37,354 bases of DNA from an uncultured Bacteroides sp. (GCA_945913015.1 CAMECH010000025.1:1-37354), one strand, 5' to 3'; shown: positions 28,512-37,064, numbered from the stretch's first letter. Translations and numbers: made by a program. The notes: a model not told the origin generated them from the letters alone.

Positions 28512-31106
28512 TTATTTACCATAGTAAGCCTCAAGATACATTTCCTTAATTTCACTCATCAGCGGATATCTTGGATTGGCACCTGTACACTGGTCATCAA
28601 ATGCATTTTCAACCATTTCGTCAAGTGTGGCAAGAAAATCCTTCTCCTCAATACCATAATCCCTGATTGTTTTCTTTATTCCTACACGTTCCTTAAGGTC
28701 TTCAATGGCCTTTATGAAATTATTGAATTTTTCTTCCTTTGTACGTCCTTTGATACCGAGGAAATCAGCACATTCAATGTAACGGTCCAGAGTATGAGGA
28801 TACTGATACTGTGAAAATGTTCCCATTTTGGTTGGTACTTCGGCTGCATTAAAGCGCATTACAATAGTGATGAGCAGTGCATTGGCAACACCGTGAGGAA
28901 GGTGGTGGTATGCACCCAGCTTATGAGCCATTGAATGGCATACACCGAGAAATGCATTGGCAAATGCCATGCCGGCAAGGGTTGATGCTTCAGCCATTTT
29001 TTCACGGGCTTTAGCGTCATTTGCACCATTTTCATAAGCCGAAGGAAGATATTCAAAAATGTTTTTCATCGCCTTAAGGGCAGGACCATCGGTAAATTCC
29101 GTTGCCATAATTGAGGCATAGGCTTCAAGCGCATGTGTCAGCGCATCAATGCCGGATGCACTGGTAAGGCCCTTTGGCTGGTTCATCATCATATCAGCAT
29201 CTACAATTGCCATTTTAGGCATAAGCTCATAGTCTGCAAGAGGGTATTTGGTTCCGGTTTTCTCATCTGTGATTACGGCAAACGGAGTAACCTCAGAGCC
29301 GGTACCTGACGAAGTAGGAATTGCTACAAAATATGCCTTGTCACCCATGTGTGGAAATGTATATACACGCTTTCTTATGTCCATAAAGCGCATTGCCATA
29401 TCCATAAAATCTGCTTCAGGGTGCTCATACATCACCCACATGATTTTGGCTGCATCCATAGGTGAGCCGCCACCAATTGCAATAATGCAGTCAGGTTCAA
29501 AGAGCTTTAGCTGTGCAAGACCTTCCTTTGCACATGCAAGAGTAGGGTCGGGTGTTACATTGAAAAATTCAGTATGGCGTATGCCCATTTCATCTAGTTT
29601 GTCGGTCACACATTTGATAGAACCGCTTGTATAAAGGTATTGGTCAGTAACGATAAATGCTTTCTTTTTCCCCATTACACTGCCAAGCTCGTCAAGAGCA
29701 ACCGGAAGACAGCCCTTTTTAAAATAAACCTTTTCAGGTGCGCGAAACCAAAGCATATTTTCTCTCCTTTCAGCAACAGTCTTAACATTAAGAAGATGCT
29801 TGACACCAACATTTTCGGATACTGAATTGCCGCCCCATGAGCCACATCCAAGTGTGAGTGACGGAGTAAGATTAAAGTTATACAAATCACCGATTCCTCC
29901 GTGCGAAGAAGGCGTGTTGATAAGGATTCGGCAGGTTTTCATGGCCTCGCTGAATACGGCAATCTTGTCGCCTCCGGTTTCTGTATTTATATATAATGAT
30001 GAGGTGTGTCCGTAGCCACCGTCTGCAATGAGATGAGAAGCCTTGCTTACTGCATCCTCAAAGTCGTCGGCCTTATACATTGCAAGTACCGGCGAGAGCT
30101 TTTCATGCGCAAATTCTTCTGAGATATCAACAGAAGTAACTTCACCGATTAATATTTTCGTTTCTTCAGGAACTTTGACACCGGCAAGAGCAGCGATTGT
30201 GGCAGCCTTTTGGCCAACAATCTTTGCATTCAATGCACCGTTAATAATGATTGTCTTGCGAACCTTGTCAAGTTCATCGCCCTTTAAGAAATAGCAGCCC
30301 CTGTATGCAAATTCTTTCTTAACGGCATCATATATTTTTTTGTTGACAATAACAGACTGCTCTGATGCACAAATCATTCCGTTATCAAATGTCTTTGAGT
30401 GGATTACTGAGTTTACTGCCATTTTGACATCGCAACTTTCGTCAAACACAGCAGGAGTATTACCTGCGCCAACCCCAAGAGCCGGTTTGCCGGAAGAATA
30501 AGCTGCCTTAACCATTCCCGGGCCTCCCGTTGCAAGAATAATATCGGCTTCCTGCATAAGTGTTGTTGACATCTCAATAGACGGAACATCTATCCAGCCG
30601 ATAATATCCTTTGGTGCGCCTGCTGCAACAGCTGCATCAAGCACTGTCTTTGCTGCAGCAATCGTACTTTTTTTTGCACGAGGATGAGGGCTTATAATAA
30701 TACCGTTACGTGTCTTCAGGCAGATGAGAGTTTTGAAAATAGCAGTAGATGTAGGGTTTGTTGTAGGAATAACAGCTGCAACAACTCCGATAGGTTCAGC
30801 AATTTTCTTTGTTCCAAATGATTTGTCTTCTTCAATTACGCCGCAGGTTCTTGTATTCTTGTACTTATTATAAATGTACTCAGTAGCATAATGATTTTTA
30901 ATAACCTTGTCTTCAACAATGCCCATTCCGGTCTCTTCTACAGCCAGCTTGGCAAGAGGGATTCTTGCCCTGTTTGCGGCAATTGCAGCAGCCTTGAAAA
31001 TGGCATCAACCTGCTCCTGTGAATATCCTGCAAAAATTCTCTGTGCTTCGCGGACTTTTGCAAGCTTTTCATTAAGAGACTCCATGTTATCCACAATATT
31101 TTCCAT
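28512..31106 (-). CDS. adhE: Bifunctional acetaldehyde-CoA/alcohol dehydrogenase AdhE
   Basis: An 864-residue fusion that reduces acetyl-CoA to ethanol and regenerates NAD+ in fermentation. The N-terminal CoA-acylating aldehyde dehydrogenase (about 1-440) has the catalytic Cys247 (NGMICASEQS). The C-terminal iron-dependent alcohol dehydrogenase (about 455-864) has GGGSPMDAAK and the metal-ligand stretch HSMAHKLGAYHHLPHG. Family members assemble into spirosomes. It is on the lagging strand of this arm. A consensus promoter and a perfect Rex operator lie upstream, so expression should rise at high NADH/NAD+. A DnaA box falls inside codons 4-7. Confidence 0.97.
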   Translation of the reverse strand: MENIVDNMESLNEKLAKVREAQRIFAGYSQEQVDAIFKAAAIAANRARIPLAKLAVEETGMGIVEDKVIKNHYATEYIYNKYKNTRTCGVIEEDKSFGTKKIAEPIGVVAAVIPTTNPTSTAIFKTLICLKTRNGIIISPHPRAKKSTIAAAKTVLDAAVAAGAPKDIIGWIDVPSIEMSTTLMQEADIILATGGPGMVKAAYSSGKPALGVGAGNTPAVFDESCDVKMAVNSVIHSKTFDNGMICASEQSVIVNKKIYDAVKKEFAYRGCYFLKGDELDKVRKTIIINGALNAKIVGQKAATIAALAGVKVPEETKILIGEVTSVDISEEFAHEKLSPVLAMYKADDFEDAVSKASHLIADGGYGHTSSLYINTETGGDKIAVFSEAMKTCRILINTPSSHGGIGDLYNFNLTPSLTLGCGSWGGNSVSENVGVKHLLNVKTVAERRENMLWFRAPEKVYFKKGCLPVALDELGSVMGKKKAFIVTDQYLYTSGSIKCVTDKLDEMGIRHTEFFNVTPDPTLACAKEGLAQLKLFEPDCIIAIGGGSPMDAAKIMWVMYEHPEADFMDMAMRFMDIRKRVYTFPHMGDKAYFVAIPTSSGTGSEVTPFAVITDEKTGTKYPLADYELMPKMAIVDADMMMNQPKGLTSASGIDALTHALEAYASIMATEFTDGPALKAMKNIFEYLPSAYENGANDAKAREKMAEASTLAGMAFANAFLGVCHSMAHKLGAYHHLPHGVANALLITIVMRFNAAEVPTKMGTFSQYQYPHTLDRYIECADFLGIKGRTKEEKFNNFIKAIEDLKERVGIKKTIRDYGIEEKDFLATLDEMVENAFDDQCTGANPRYPLMSEIKEMYLEAYYGK
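31087..31095 (+). promoter_or_regulatory. DnaA box in the 5' end of adhE
   Basis: A perfect TTATCCACA lies nine bases inside the adhE start codon. A single site in coding sequence may be chance. Confidence 0.45.
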
Positions 31107-31138
31107 TGTGACACCTCCTGTATCAATCAGCCAATACT

Positions 31139-31156
31139 TTGTTAATTATTTAACAA
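31139..31156. promoter_or_regulatory. Rex operator
   Basis: A perfect palindrome TTGTTAATTATTTAACAA, which fits the clostridial Rex consensus TTGTTAANNNNTTAACAA. It begins four bases downstream of the adhE -10 box, so bound Rex would block RNA polymerase. Rex leaves DNA when NADH is high, which induces ethanol formation. Confidence 0.9.
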
Positions 31157-31160
31157 ATAC

Positions 31161-31189
31161 ATTATATGCATGCAACCAATAATTGTCAA
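31161..31189 (-). promoter_or_regulatory. Consensus promoter of adhE
   Basis: On the minus strand there is a perfect TTGACA (plus 31184-31189), a 17-base spacer and a perfect TATAAT (plus 31161-31166). The Rex palindrome covers the expected start site. Confidence 0.9.
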
Positions 31190-31220
31190 TTATTAAATAT
31201 ATTAAATTTTTTTATAAATG

Positions 31221-31249
31221 TTGATTTTATCTTAAAAGTAAATGATAAT
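31221..31249 (+). promoter_or_regulatory. Candidate promoter of the DUF4358-MBOAT-DHHW operon
   Basis: TTGATT at 31221-31226, a 17-base spacer and GATAAT at 31244-31249, about 50 bases before the lipoprotein start. It is divergent from the adhE promoter, 31 bases away. Confidence 0.5.
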
Positions 31250-31299
31250 AATAAGTGAAATGGGTTGCAAACATTAACATATTAAGAAATGAGGTAAGA

Positions 31300-31875
31300 A
31301 TGAGTTTTAGAATGAAGAAATTATTTACTGTTTTACTTACGGCACTTATGGTATCAGTCTCGATAACAGGCTGTGGCAGCAAGCAAAATGCAGCAGATAA
31401 CGCACCGGGTCAGGAAAATGTCAGTACACAGACCGCAACATCGGCAACAACTTCAATGTCCCTTACGGAAATAATTGATGCAGTGTATGCGAAGAAAGCA
31501 TTAAAATTTCCGCTTATGACAATGAATGTTGAACTTACGGATACCGATGCACTTCGTTATAATACAGGACTTGCCAATGCAGATAAGATTAAAGAGGCTG
31601 TTGTATCTGAGCCGATGATGGGCTCGCAGGCATATTCAATGGTTCTTGTAAGGCTTAATAATGCTGATGACGCAAAAGAAGTTGCGCAGGAGATGAAAAA
31701 CGGCATTGACCCAAGAAAGTGGATATGCGTAGAGGCCGATGACCTCAAGGTAGCGGCAAGCGGTGATGTTGTTATGCTTGTCATGATTTCAAGCACATTT
31801 GCAGATACTGCGACTGCAGCAGATTTTATCGGTGCATTTAAAGAAATAGCAGGGACACTCTCTGTCGAACTTTAA
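31300..31875 (+). CDS. DUF4358 family lipoprotein
   Basis: A 191-residue exported lipoprotein. It has a basic start (MSFRMKKL), a hydrophobic stretch (8-22) and a lipobox ending at Cys25 (SITGCGSK). A low-complexity Thr/Ala/Ser linker (about 26-55) leads to a compact domain that fits DUF4358 (LTEIIDAVYAKKALKFP and so on). The function is unknown; in Lachnospiraceae such genes often adjoin MBOAT and DHHW genes, as here. GAGG lies eight bases before the ATG. It would sit on the outer face of the membrane, a plausible partner of the two following proteins. Confidence 0.8.
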   Translation: MSFRMKKLFTVLLTALMVSVSITGCGSKQNAADNAPGQENVSTQTATSATTSMSLTEIIDAVYAKKALKFPLMTMNVELTDTDALRYNTGLANADKIKEAVVSEPMMGSQAYSMVLVRLNNADDAKEVAQEMKNGIDPRKWICVEADDLKVAASGDVVMLVMISSTFADTATAADFIGAFKEIAGTLSVEL

Positions 31876-31895
31876 TTTATATATGGAGAACAGGT

Positions 31896-33302
31896 ATGCT
31901 TTTTTCAAGTATTCCGTTTTTGTATTATTTTCTTCCGGTAGTGCTGATAATTTATTTTGCAGTACCGCAAAAATTTAAAAATTATGTGCTGCTGTTGGCA
32001 AGCCTTGTCTTTTACGCTTCCGGAGAGCCGGTGTATCTGATACTTATGCTGGTAATGGTGATGGCGGGGTACATTGCAGGGCTTGCCATAGAGCATTTTA
32101 GAGAAAGAAAATCAGCAGCACGTGCAGTACTGGCAGGAAGTGTTGTGTTGCTGGCAGTTCTTTTCGTATATCACAAATATGCAGATTTTTTAATTGACTG
32201 TTTTAACAGTGTGACAAAAGGAAATGCACCGCTTCTTAATATAGCGCTTCCGATTGGTATAAGTTTTTATACTTTTCAGGTTTTAAGCTATATTATAGAT
32301 GTATACAGGGGCGATGTGGAAGCACAGAAAAATATCGTAACTTTTGCAACCTATGTAACAATGTTTCCACAGCTTGTCGCAGGCCCGATTGTACGCTATT
32401 CGGAAGTGAACAGGGAGCTGTCAGGCCGCGTTGTAAGCGCGGTAAATGTGTACGAGGGGATAAGGCGGTTTATTGCGGGATTAGCCAAGAAGATTCTGCT
32501 TGCCAATGCTTTTGCCGGGCTTTGCGACATATTCAGGGTCTCGGATGAAAAGTCGGTGCTTTTTTACTGGATATATGCGGTAAGCTTTACGCTGTGCATT
32601 TATTTTGATTTTTCAGGATACAGCGATATGGCGATAGGACTTGGCAGAATTCTTGGATTCAATTTCTGCGAGAATTTCAACTATCCATACATTTCAAAGA
32701 GTATTACGGAATTCTGGCGCAGATGGCATATGACGCTTGGAACATGGTTCAGGGATTACGTATATATTCCGCTTGGCGGAAACAGGGTTTCAAAGCCGAG
32801 ATGGATATTTAACATAATTGTCGTGTGGGCGCTTACCGGATTGTGGCATGGTGCGGCATGGAACTTTGTTATATGGGGTGTCATGTTTGCGGTCATTCTG
32901 GTATTTGAAAAAATATATTTTAAAAAAGTACTGGAAAGGATGCCTGCGGTTTTCAGCCATATATATGTTATTTTACTGGTTGTCATCAGCTTTGTAATTT
33001 TTAATGCAGACAATGTTTTACAGGCATTTGGTGATATAGGCGGAATGTTTGGCGCAGCAGGGATACCGCTTGTTACCGCGGAGGCAGTTTATTACCTGAA
33101 AAGCTATGCTGTAATATTTATTATGGGATTTGCAGGTGCGACACCGGTCATAGGGGAATGTGCCGGCAGGCTTAGAAATTCGTTGAAATACGGAAAGCTG
33201 TCGCAGATTTTTGAACCTGTAATTATGGTGGTGGTGCTGCTTGTGTGCACTGCATTTCTTGTAGACGGCTCATTTAATCCGTTTTTGTATTTTCGATTTT
33301 AA
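31896..33302 (+). CDS. MBOAT family O-acyltransferase (DltB/AlgI-like)
   Basis: A 468-residue polytopic membrane acyltransferase. Family landmarks are ALPIGISFYTFQVLSYIIDVYRG (about 118-140), FPQLVAGPIVRY, FDFSGYSDMAIGLGRILGF, WRRWHMTLGTWFRDYVYIPLGGN with His278, and TGLWHGAAWNFVIWG with the catalytic His318. Such proteins pass acyl groups through the membrane for O-acetylation of surface polymers, as AlgI does for alginate. The next gene encodes a DHHW/AlgJ-like protein, and the three genes are spaced as one operon. The acylated polymer is not known. Confidence 0.93.
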   Translation: MLFSSIPFLYYFLPVVLIIYFAVPQKFKNYVLLLASLVFYASGEPVYLILMLVMVMAGYIAGLAIEHFRERKSAARAVLAGSVVLLAVLFVYHKYADFLIDCFNSVTKGNAPLLNIALPIGISFYTFQVLSYIIDVYRGDVEAQKNIVTFATYVTMFPQLVAGPIVRYSEVNRELSGRVVSAVNVYEGIRRFIAGLAKKILLANAFAGLCDIFRVSDEKSVLFYWIYAVSFTLCIYFDFSGYSDMAIGLGRILGFNFCENFNYPYISKSITEFWRRWHMTLGTWFRDYVYIPLGGNRVSKPRWIFNIIVVWALTGLWHGAAWNFVIWGVMFAVILVFEKIYFKKVLERMPAVFSHIYVILLVVISFVIFNADNVLQAFGDIGGMFGAAGIPLVTAEAVYYLKSYAVIFIMGFAGATPVIGECAGRLRNSLKYGKLSQIFEPVIMVVVLLVCTAFLVDGSFNPFLYFRF

Positions 33303-33342
33303 GGAATTATGACGCCAAAGCGTCTGCGAAATGGGGATTAGT
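33303..33342 (+). repeat. Structured dispersed repeat, 3' remnant (copy C)
   Basis: Only the last hairpin of the element (GACGC-CAAA-GCGTC, 33311-33324) and its right border, AATGGGGATTAGT, are present between the MBOAT gene and the DHHW gene. The border provides the ribosome-binding site of the downstream gene, exactly as in copies A and B. Confidence 0.75.
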
Positions 33343-34464
33343 ATGAAAAATAATAAATCATATATTCCGGGGCTTGTTTTAGTTGCATTTGTATGGCTGG
33401 CACTTTCGGCATGGTGCTTTATAAAGCCTGCAGATGAGATGTCGCTTAGCGAAAGAAGGCGGCTTGCAGCTTTCCCTGAGATATCTTTGGATAAAATACA
33501 AAATGGCAGCTTTATGTCTGAATTTGAAGAATATACGCTTGACCAGTTTCCGATGCGTGATGAGTTCAGAACACTTAAAGCTGTGAGCAGTATGTACATT
33601 TTTGGGAAAAAGGACAACAACGGTATATATGTGGCTGACGGATATGCTTCAAAGCTTGATTATCCTCTTAATGAAAAGTCCGTTACAGATGCAGCAGATA
33701 AGCTGACTGCAATATATGACAGGTATATAAAGGGGACGGGTTCAAAGGTGTATCTATCCATTGTTCCGGATAAGAATTATTTTCTTGCGGCAAAGAACGG
33801 ATATCCTGCTATGGATTACAACAGGATGTTTTCATTAATGAAAGAAAATATGCCGTATGCGGAATATATTGACATAACTGGTACGCTTGAATTGGCGGAC
33901 TATTACAGGACTGATACTCACTGGAAGCAGGAAAATATTGCCGGTTCTGCCGATAAAATTGCCAAAGCTATGGGAAACAGTGAGCTTGACGGGTATGAAA
34001 CGGTGCAGACAGACATTTCATTTCGCGGTGTGTACTGCGGACAGTCGGCACTGCCTCTGCAAAGCGAAAAGATAAAATATATTACAAATGATACGCTGCA
34101 AAACTGCCGGGTGTTGCCGGATGATGCCACAGGTTTTAGCGGATATGCAGGAATGTACGATTTTGACAGGCTTTACGGCAATGACCCGTATGACATATAT
34201 CTTTCGGGGGCAAGACCCGTTGTGAGAATTGAAAATCCCGGTGCAAAAAGTGGTAAGGAGCTTATCGTGTTCAGGGATTCTTTCGGCAGCAGCCTTGTTC
34301 CGTTGTTGGCACAGGAATACAGTAAAATAACGGTTTTTGATACAAGGTATATGGTGCCGGATTTGATAGGCGGTTTTGCCGAATTTGATAATGCAGATGT
34401 ACTTTTTGTGTACAGTACACTTCTGCTTAATAAAAGTCAGGCAATGAAAGATTTTATATATTGA
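33343..34464 (+). CDS. DHHW family protein (AlgJ/AlgX-like)
   Basis: A 373-residue protein with one N-terminal membrane anchor (about 8-28) and an extracytoplasmic domain. It shows the signature dyad DTHWKQ (Asp191, His193) and a nucleophile block FRDSFGSS (Ser313), the SGNH-type triad of AlgJ/AlgX acetyl-transfer proteins. It probably takes acyl groups delivered by the MBOAT protein and places them on a surface glycan. The start at 33343 follows GGGGATT from repeat copy C; four in-frame codons upstream belong to the repeat. Confidence 0.88.
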   Translation: MKNNKSYIPGLVLVAFVWLALSAWCFIKPADEMSLSERRRLAAFPEISLDKIQNGSFMSEFEEYTLDQFPMRDEFRTLKAVSSMYIFGKKDNNGIYVADGYASKLDYPLNEKSVTDAADKLTAIYDRYIKGTGSKVYLSIVPDKNYFLAAKNGYPAMDYNRMFSLMKENMPYAEYIDITGTLELADYYRTDTHWKQENIAGSADKIAKAMGNSELDGYETVQTDISFRGVYCGQSALPLQSEKIKYITNDTLQNCRVLPDDATGFSGYAGMYDFDRLYGNDPYDIYLSGARPVVRIENPGAKSGKELIVFRDSFGSSLVPLLAQEYSKITVFDTRYMVPDLIGGFAEFDNADVLFVYSTLLLNKSQAMKDFIY

Positions 34465-34479
34465 TACGGACGAGTCATA

Positions 34480-34508
34480 TTGTACATTCAAATTTGTTGT
34501 GTTAAAAT
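34480..34508 (+). promoter_or_regulatory. Candidate promoter of the HD-GYP gene
   Basis: TTGTAC at 34480-34485, a 17-base spacer and TAAAAT at 34503-34508, about 50 bases before the start codon at 34559. Confidence 0.5.
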
Positions 34509-34558
34509 AAAAACAAAGTCAGATGCTGTATACACATATAAAAAGTGGGGATAAAATA

Positions 34559-35620
34559 ATGCGACATATACACATAGACAATTTAAAGGGAACAGAGGTC
34601 CTCGGAATGCCGGTAATATCTTCAAGTGATGTTATCTTAATTCCTGAAGGAACTGTATTAAATAATGTGTATATTCAGAAACTGCGGGAGCTGGATATAG
34701 ACAGTGTGTATATCAGGGAAAATGACGCAGATGAGAAGAAAAATGCTGTATTTACAATAGATGAGACTTATGAGGAGTCCAAAAAAAATATAGAAAGAGT
34801 ACTTGAGAAACACATTTACAAGCATAATGATGACCTTAAGAAAGTGGCAGTTGAAGCTGTAAAGATTATGGATTCCGTGCTTGAAGAGCCGGAGGTTGTC
34901 AACGGACTTACGGAAATACGTAATATCAGTACAGATATGTATTCTCACTGCATTAATGTGTGCTCAATGTCTACTATTCTTGCGCTGAGGCTTCGAATGT
35001 CGGAAGTGCAGGTACACAATATAGCAATGGGGGCAATTCTGCACGATATAGGACTGAAATACATTTCTGTGCCATACATAGATGTTGATGTTGAGGAGAT
35101 GAACGACAAAGACCAGATTGAATATAAGCAGCACACAATTTATGGATATAGTGCGATACAGAATGAGGAATGGCTGTCAGACACAGCTAAGGATATAATT
35201 CTTCGGCATCATGAGCAGGAGGATGGCAACGGATATCCTTTCAGACATAATGGACAGAGGTTGCGTCAGGAGGTCAAGCTTGTTGCGGTCTGTGATGATT
35301 TTGATGCCATGATAAGCGGTATCGGAAGAAGGAAAATGAAAATATACGAAGCCATAGAATATATTAAGGTAAATGCAGGAATTATTTATGACAGAGCCGT
35401 TGCTTCCAAGCTTTTGAAGACGATGGCGGTATATCCTGTGGGCACAAAGGTTGTTACAAGTGAGGGCGAAATCGGTATTGTAGAGAAGCAGAATATTGAT
35501 GCTCCGGAAAGACCGGTCATCAAAGTTATTACGAGTGCCGTCGGCAAGGAGTATAATCCTCCGGTGACGAAGGACCTCATGAAGCAGCTTACGTTATTTA
35601 TAGTTGATACAGTTGATTAA
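34559..35620 (+). CDS. HD-GYP domain protein (probable c-di-GMP phosphodiesterase)
   Basis: A 353-residue cytoplasmic protein. The first 110 residues form an N-terminal domain like that preceding many HD-GYP domains (MRHIHIDNLKGTEVLGMPVISSSD). The HD-GYP domain follows (about 115-300) with LHDIGLKYISVP (His162-Asp163), HHEQEDGNGYP (217-227) and CDDFDAM. Metal-binding residues and GYP are present, but the usual HDxGK lysine is Leu166. It would hydrolyse or sense cyclic di-GMP. GTGGGG lies ahead of the ATG. The stop codon TAA overlaps the left end of repeat copy B. Confidence 0.9.
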   Translation: MRHIHIDNLKGTEVLGMPVISSSDVILIPEGTVLNNVYIQKLRELDIDSVYIRENDADEKKNAVFTIDETYEESKKNIERVLEKHIYKHNDDLKKVAVEAVKIMDSVLEEPEVVNGLTEIRNISTDMYSHCINVCSMSTILALRLRMSEVQVHNIAMGAILHDIGLKYISVPYIDVDVEEMNDKDQIEYKQHTIYGYSAIQNEEWLSDTAKDIILRHHEQEDGNGYPFRHNGQRLRQEVKLVAVCDDFDAMISGIGRRKMKIYEAIEYIKVNAGIIYDRAVASKLLKTMAVYPVGTKVVTSEGEIGIVEKQNIDAPERPVIKVITSAVGKEYNPPVTKDLMKQLTLFIVDTVD

Positions 35621-35772
35621 TGGAGATAAGTGTGAAAAATATGACGATGGCATATTTTTCACACGGCTATTTGTGCCGCAGGCGCCATAAACAAGCCATT
35701 ATCGCAGAGCCAAATCTGATATTTGGCTCGCGATTCCTCCGACGCATAAGCGTCTGCGGAATGAGGATTATA
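35619..35772 (+). repeat. Structured dispersed repeat, copy B (before the DUF3881 gene)
   Basis: A second near-full copy of the four-hairpin element seen before parB. The first hairpin has a one-base shorter loop (GACGATGG region), and the H2 and H3 arms carry single changes. Its right border (GGAATGAGGATTATA) serves as the ribosome-binding region of the downstream gene. The reading phase that starts MAYFSHG is open through the whole element in both copies. Confidence 0.9.
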
Positions 35773-36723
35773 ATGCATCTTTTTCTGAGAGCAATCGGTT
35801 TTTCACAGTTTAATGAAAGTCAGGAAGAAAAGTTAATAGAATCGGCAGCCATGCAGACACCCGATAAGAATGCATTTATTAAAAAATGTGAGTATTATGG
35901 CAGGGCAGAGCTTCTTGTGCCTGTAAGCGACAGCACGGGAATAAGCGTTTATGGAAAGCTTGCTGACGGTAAGTTTAAGCCGTTATATTATTATCCTATT
36001 CTTATGGGAAGCAGCAAATGTGATAATGAGGAGCTTTCTGTAGAAAGACATTATGACAAGGAATCATTTGAGGTGATTTGTGAGGATATCAAAGCAGGCG
36101 TCACTCTTATGTTTTATCTGCAGAATTGTCTTGATTACCTGAATTTCAGGGCAAGATGCGCTGCGGATGGCAGTAAACAGGGTGAAACCATGCAGTTTTG
36201 CCTTGACCGTAAAAATGCGGCAGAAAAAGAGGGCATTGCCGGGAAAAAGGTTGTTTTATCGGCACTGTCTGTCGGAGGAATGATTATTCTGCCGGCAACA
36301 AAGAAAGAAGGCAATATGCGTATGCTTTCACCGAGAGAAGCTGCGAAGGAAGCGGCAAGAAAGAATCTGATTGCTGCGGCAAAGAATGGCGACCAGGATG
36401 CGATTGAAAGCCTTACAATTGAGGATTTGGACACATACACAACAATTTCACGAAGAATAGTAAATGAAGATGTGCTGTCAATCGTTGAAACATCATTTAT
36501 GCCATGTGGAGTTGAGTGCGACCAATACGCCGTAATCGGTGAGATTCTTGAGATAGAGCGCCAGACTAACGTTATTACTGACGAGACAATTATTATTATG
36601 AAGCTTGACTGCAATGACATAATTTTTGATATGGCAATAAATGCAGCGGACTTAGTCGGAGAGCCGGCTGTCGGACGCCGCTTCAAGGGTGCCGTGTGGC
36701 TTCAGGGCGAGGTATTGTTCTGA
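35773..36723 (+). CDS. DUF3881 family protein
   Basis: A 316-residue protein beginning MHLFLRAIGFS, which I recognise as the opening of DUF3881 proteins found mainly in Lachnospiraceae. No catalytic motif is evident; there are repeated acidic and beta-rich segments, a helical alanine/lysine stretch (about 185-215, REAAKEAARKNLIAAAKNGD) and a C-terminal beta-rich part. The function is unknown. The frame is open for 51 more codons upstream only because of repeat copy B, and the start at 35773 follows GAGGATTATA. It lies in the same direction as the HD-GYP gene and may be cotranscribed. Confidence 0.75.
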   Translation: MHLFLRAIGFSQFNESQEEKLIESAAMQTPDKNAFIKKCEYYGRAELLVPVSDSTGISVYGKLADGKFKPLYYYPILMGSSKCDNEELSVERHYDKESFEVICEDIKAGVTLMFYLQNCLDYLNFRARCAADGSKQGETMQFCLDRKNAAEKEGIAGKKVVLSALSVGGMIILPATKKEGNMRMLSPREAAKEAARKNLIAAAKNGDQDAIESLTIEDLDTYTTISRRIVNEDVLSIVETSFMPCGVECDQYAVIGEILEIERQTNVITDETIIIMKLDCNDIIFDMAINAADLVGEPAVGRRFKGAVWLQGEVLF

Positions 36724-36793
36724 TTTGCCGGATTGCAGGGAGCAGCCGGCTTATATTAGGCGGTAAAGTGTCAACGCAAAAGCCACAATTTAT

Positions 36794-36822
36794 TTGACAA
36801 AACAGGAAAATGTAATTACAAT
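36794..36822 (+). promoter_or_regulatory. Promoter of tRNA-Arg
   Basis: TTGACA at 36794-36799, a 17-base spacer and TACAAT at 36817-36822, about 30 bases before the mature tRNA 5' end. Confidence 0.85.
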
Positions 36823-36852
36823 AAGAGGAGTTGTTTTTTAACAGCTTAATTC

Positions 36853-36924
36853 GTTCTCATAGTTAAACGGATATAACAAGCGCCTCCTAAGCGCTAGTTG
36901 TGGGTTCGATTCCCGCTGGGAACA
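36853..36924 (+). tRNA. tRNA-Arg(CCT)
   Basis: A 72-base cloverleaf. The acceptor arms GTTCTCA and TGGGAAC pair with one G-T; the D arm is GTTA/TAAC; the anticodon stem is AGCGC/GCGCT with loop CTCCTAA, giving anticodon CCT; the T arm is GTGGG/CCCGC with loop TTCGATT. It reads AGG. CCA is not encoded. Its own promoter precedes it and a very long hairpin follows. Confidence 0.93.
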
Positions 36925-36931
36925 TTCATAA

Positions 36932-37064
36932 AGGCACGAGACGTGCAAAAACGGGAAGACAGACATATGTAAGTTTACTTACTCATATGTCTGTCTTCCC
37001 GTTTTTATATGGCGACGCCAATGACCGAGGACGCGAAGCGTTCGAGGTGCAGCGTCTCGTGCCT
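36932..37064. terminator. Nested giant hairpin downstream of tRNA-Arg
   Basis: The inner stem is a perfect 23 bp (36947-36969 with 36984-37006) whose T-rich right end makes a strong terminator in either direction. An outer 12-bp stem (36932-36943 with 37053-37064), extendable to 16 bp with a bulge, encloses it and a smaller hairpin (about 37029-37042). It probably ends the tRNA-Arg transcript. The outer pairing suggests a mobile or dispersed repeat rather than a plain terminator. Confidence 0.75.
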
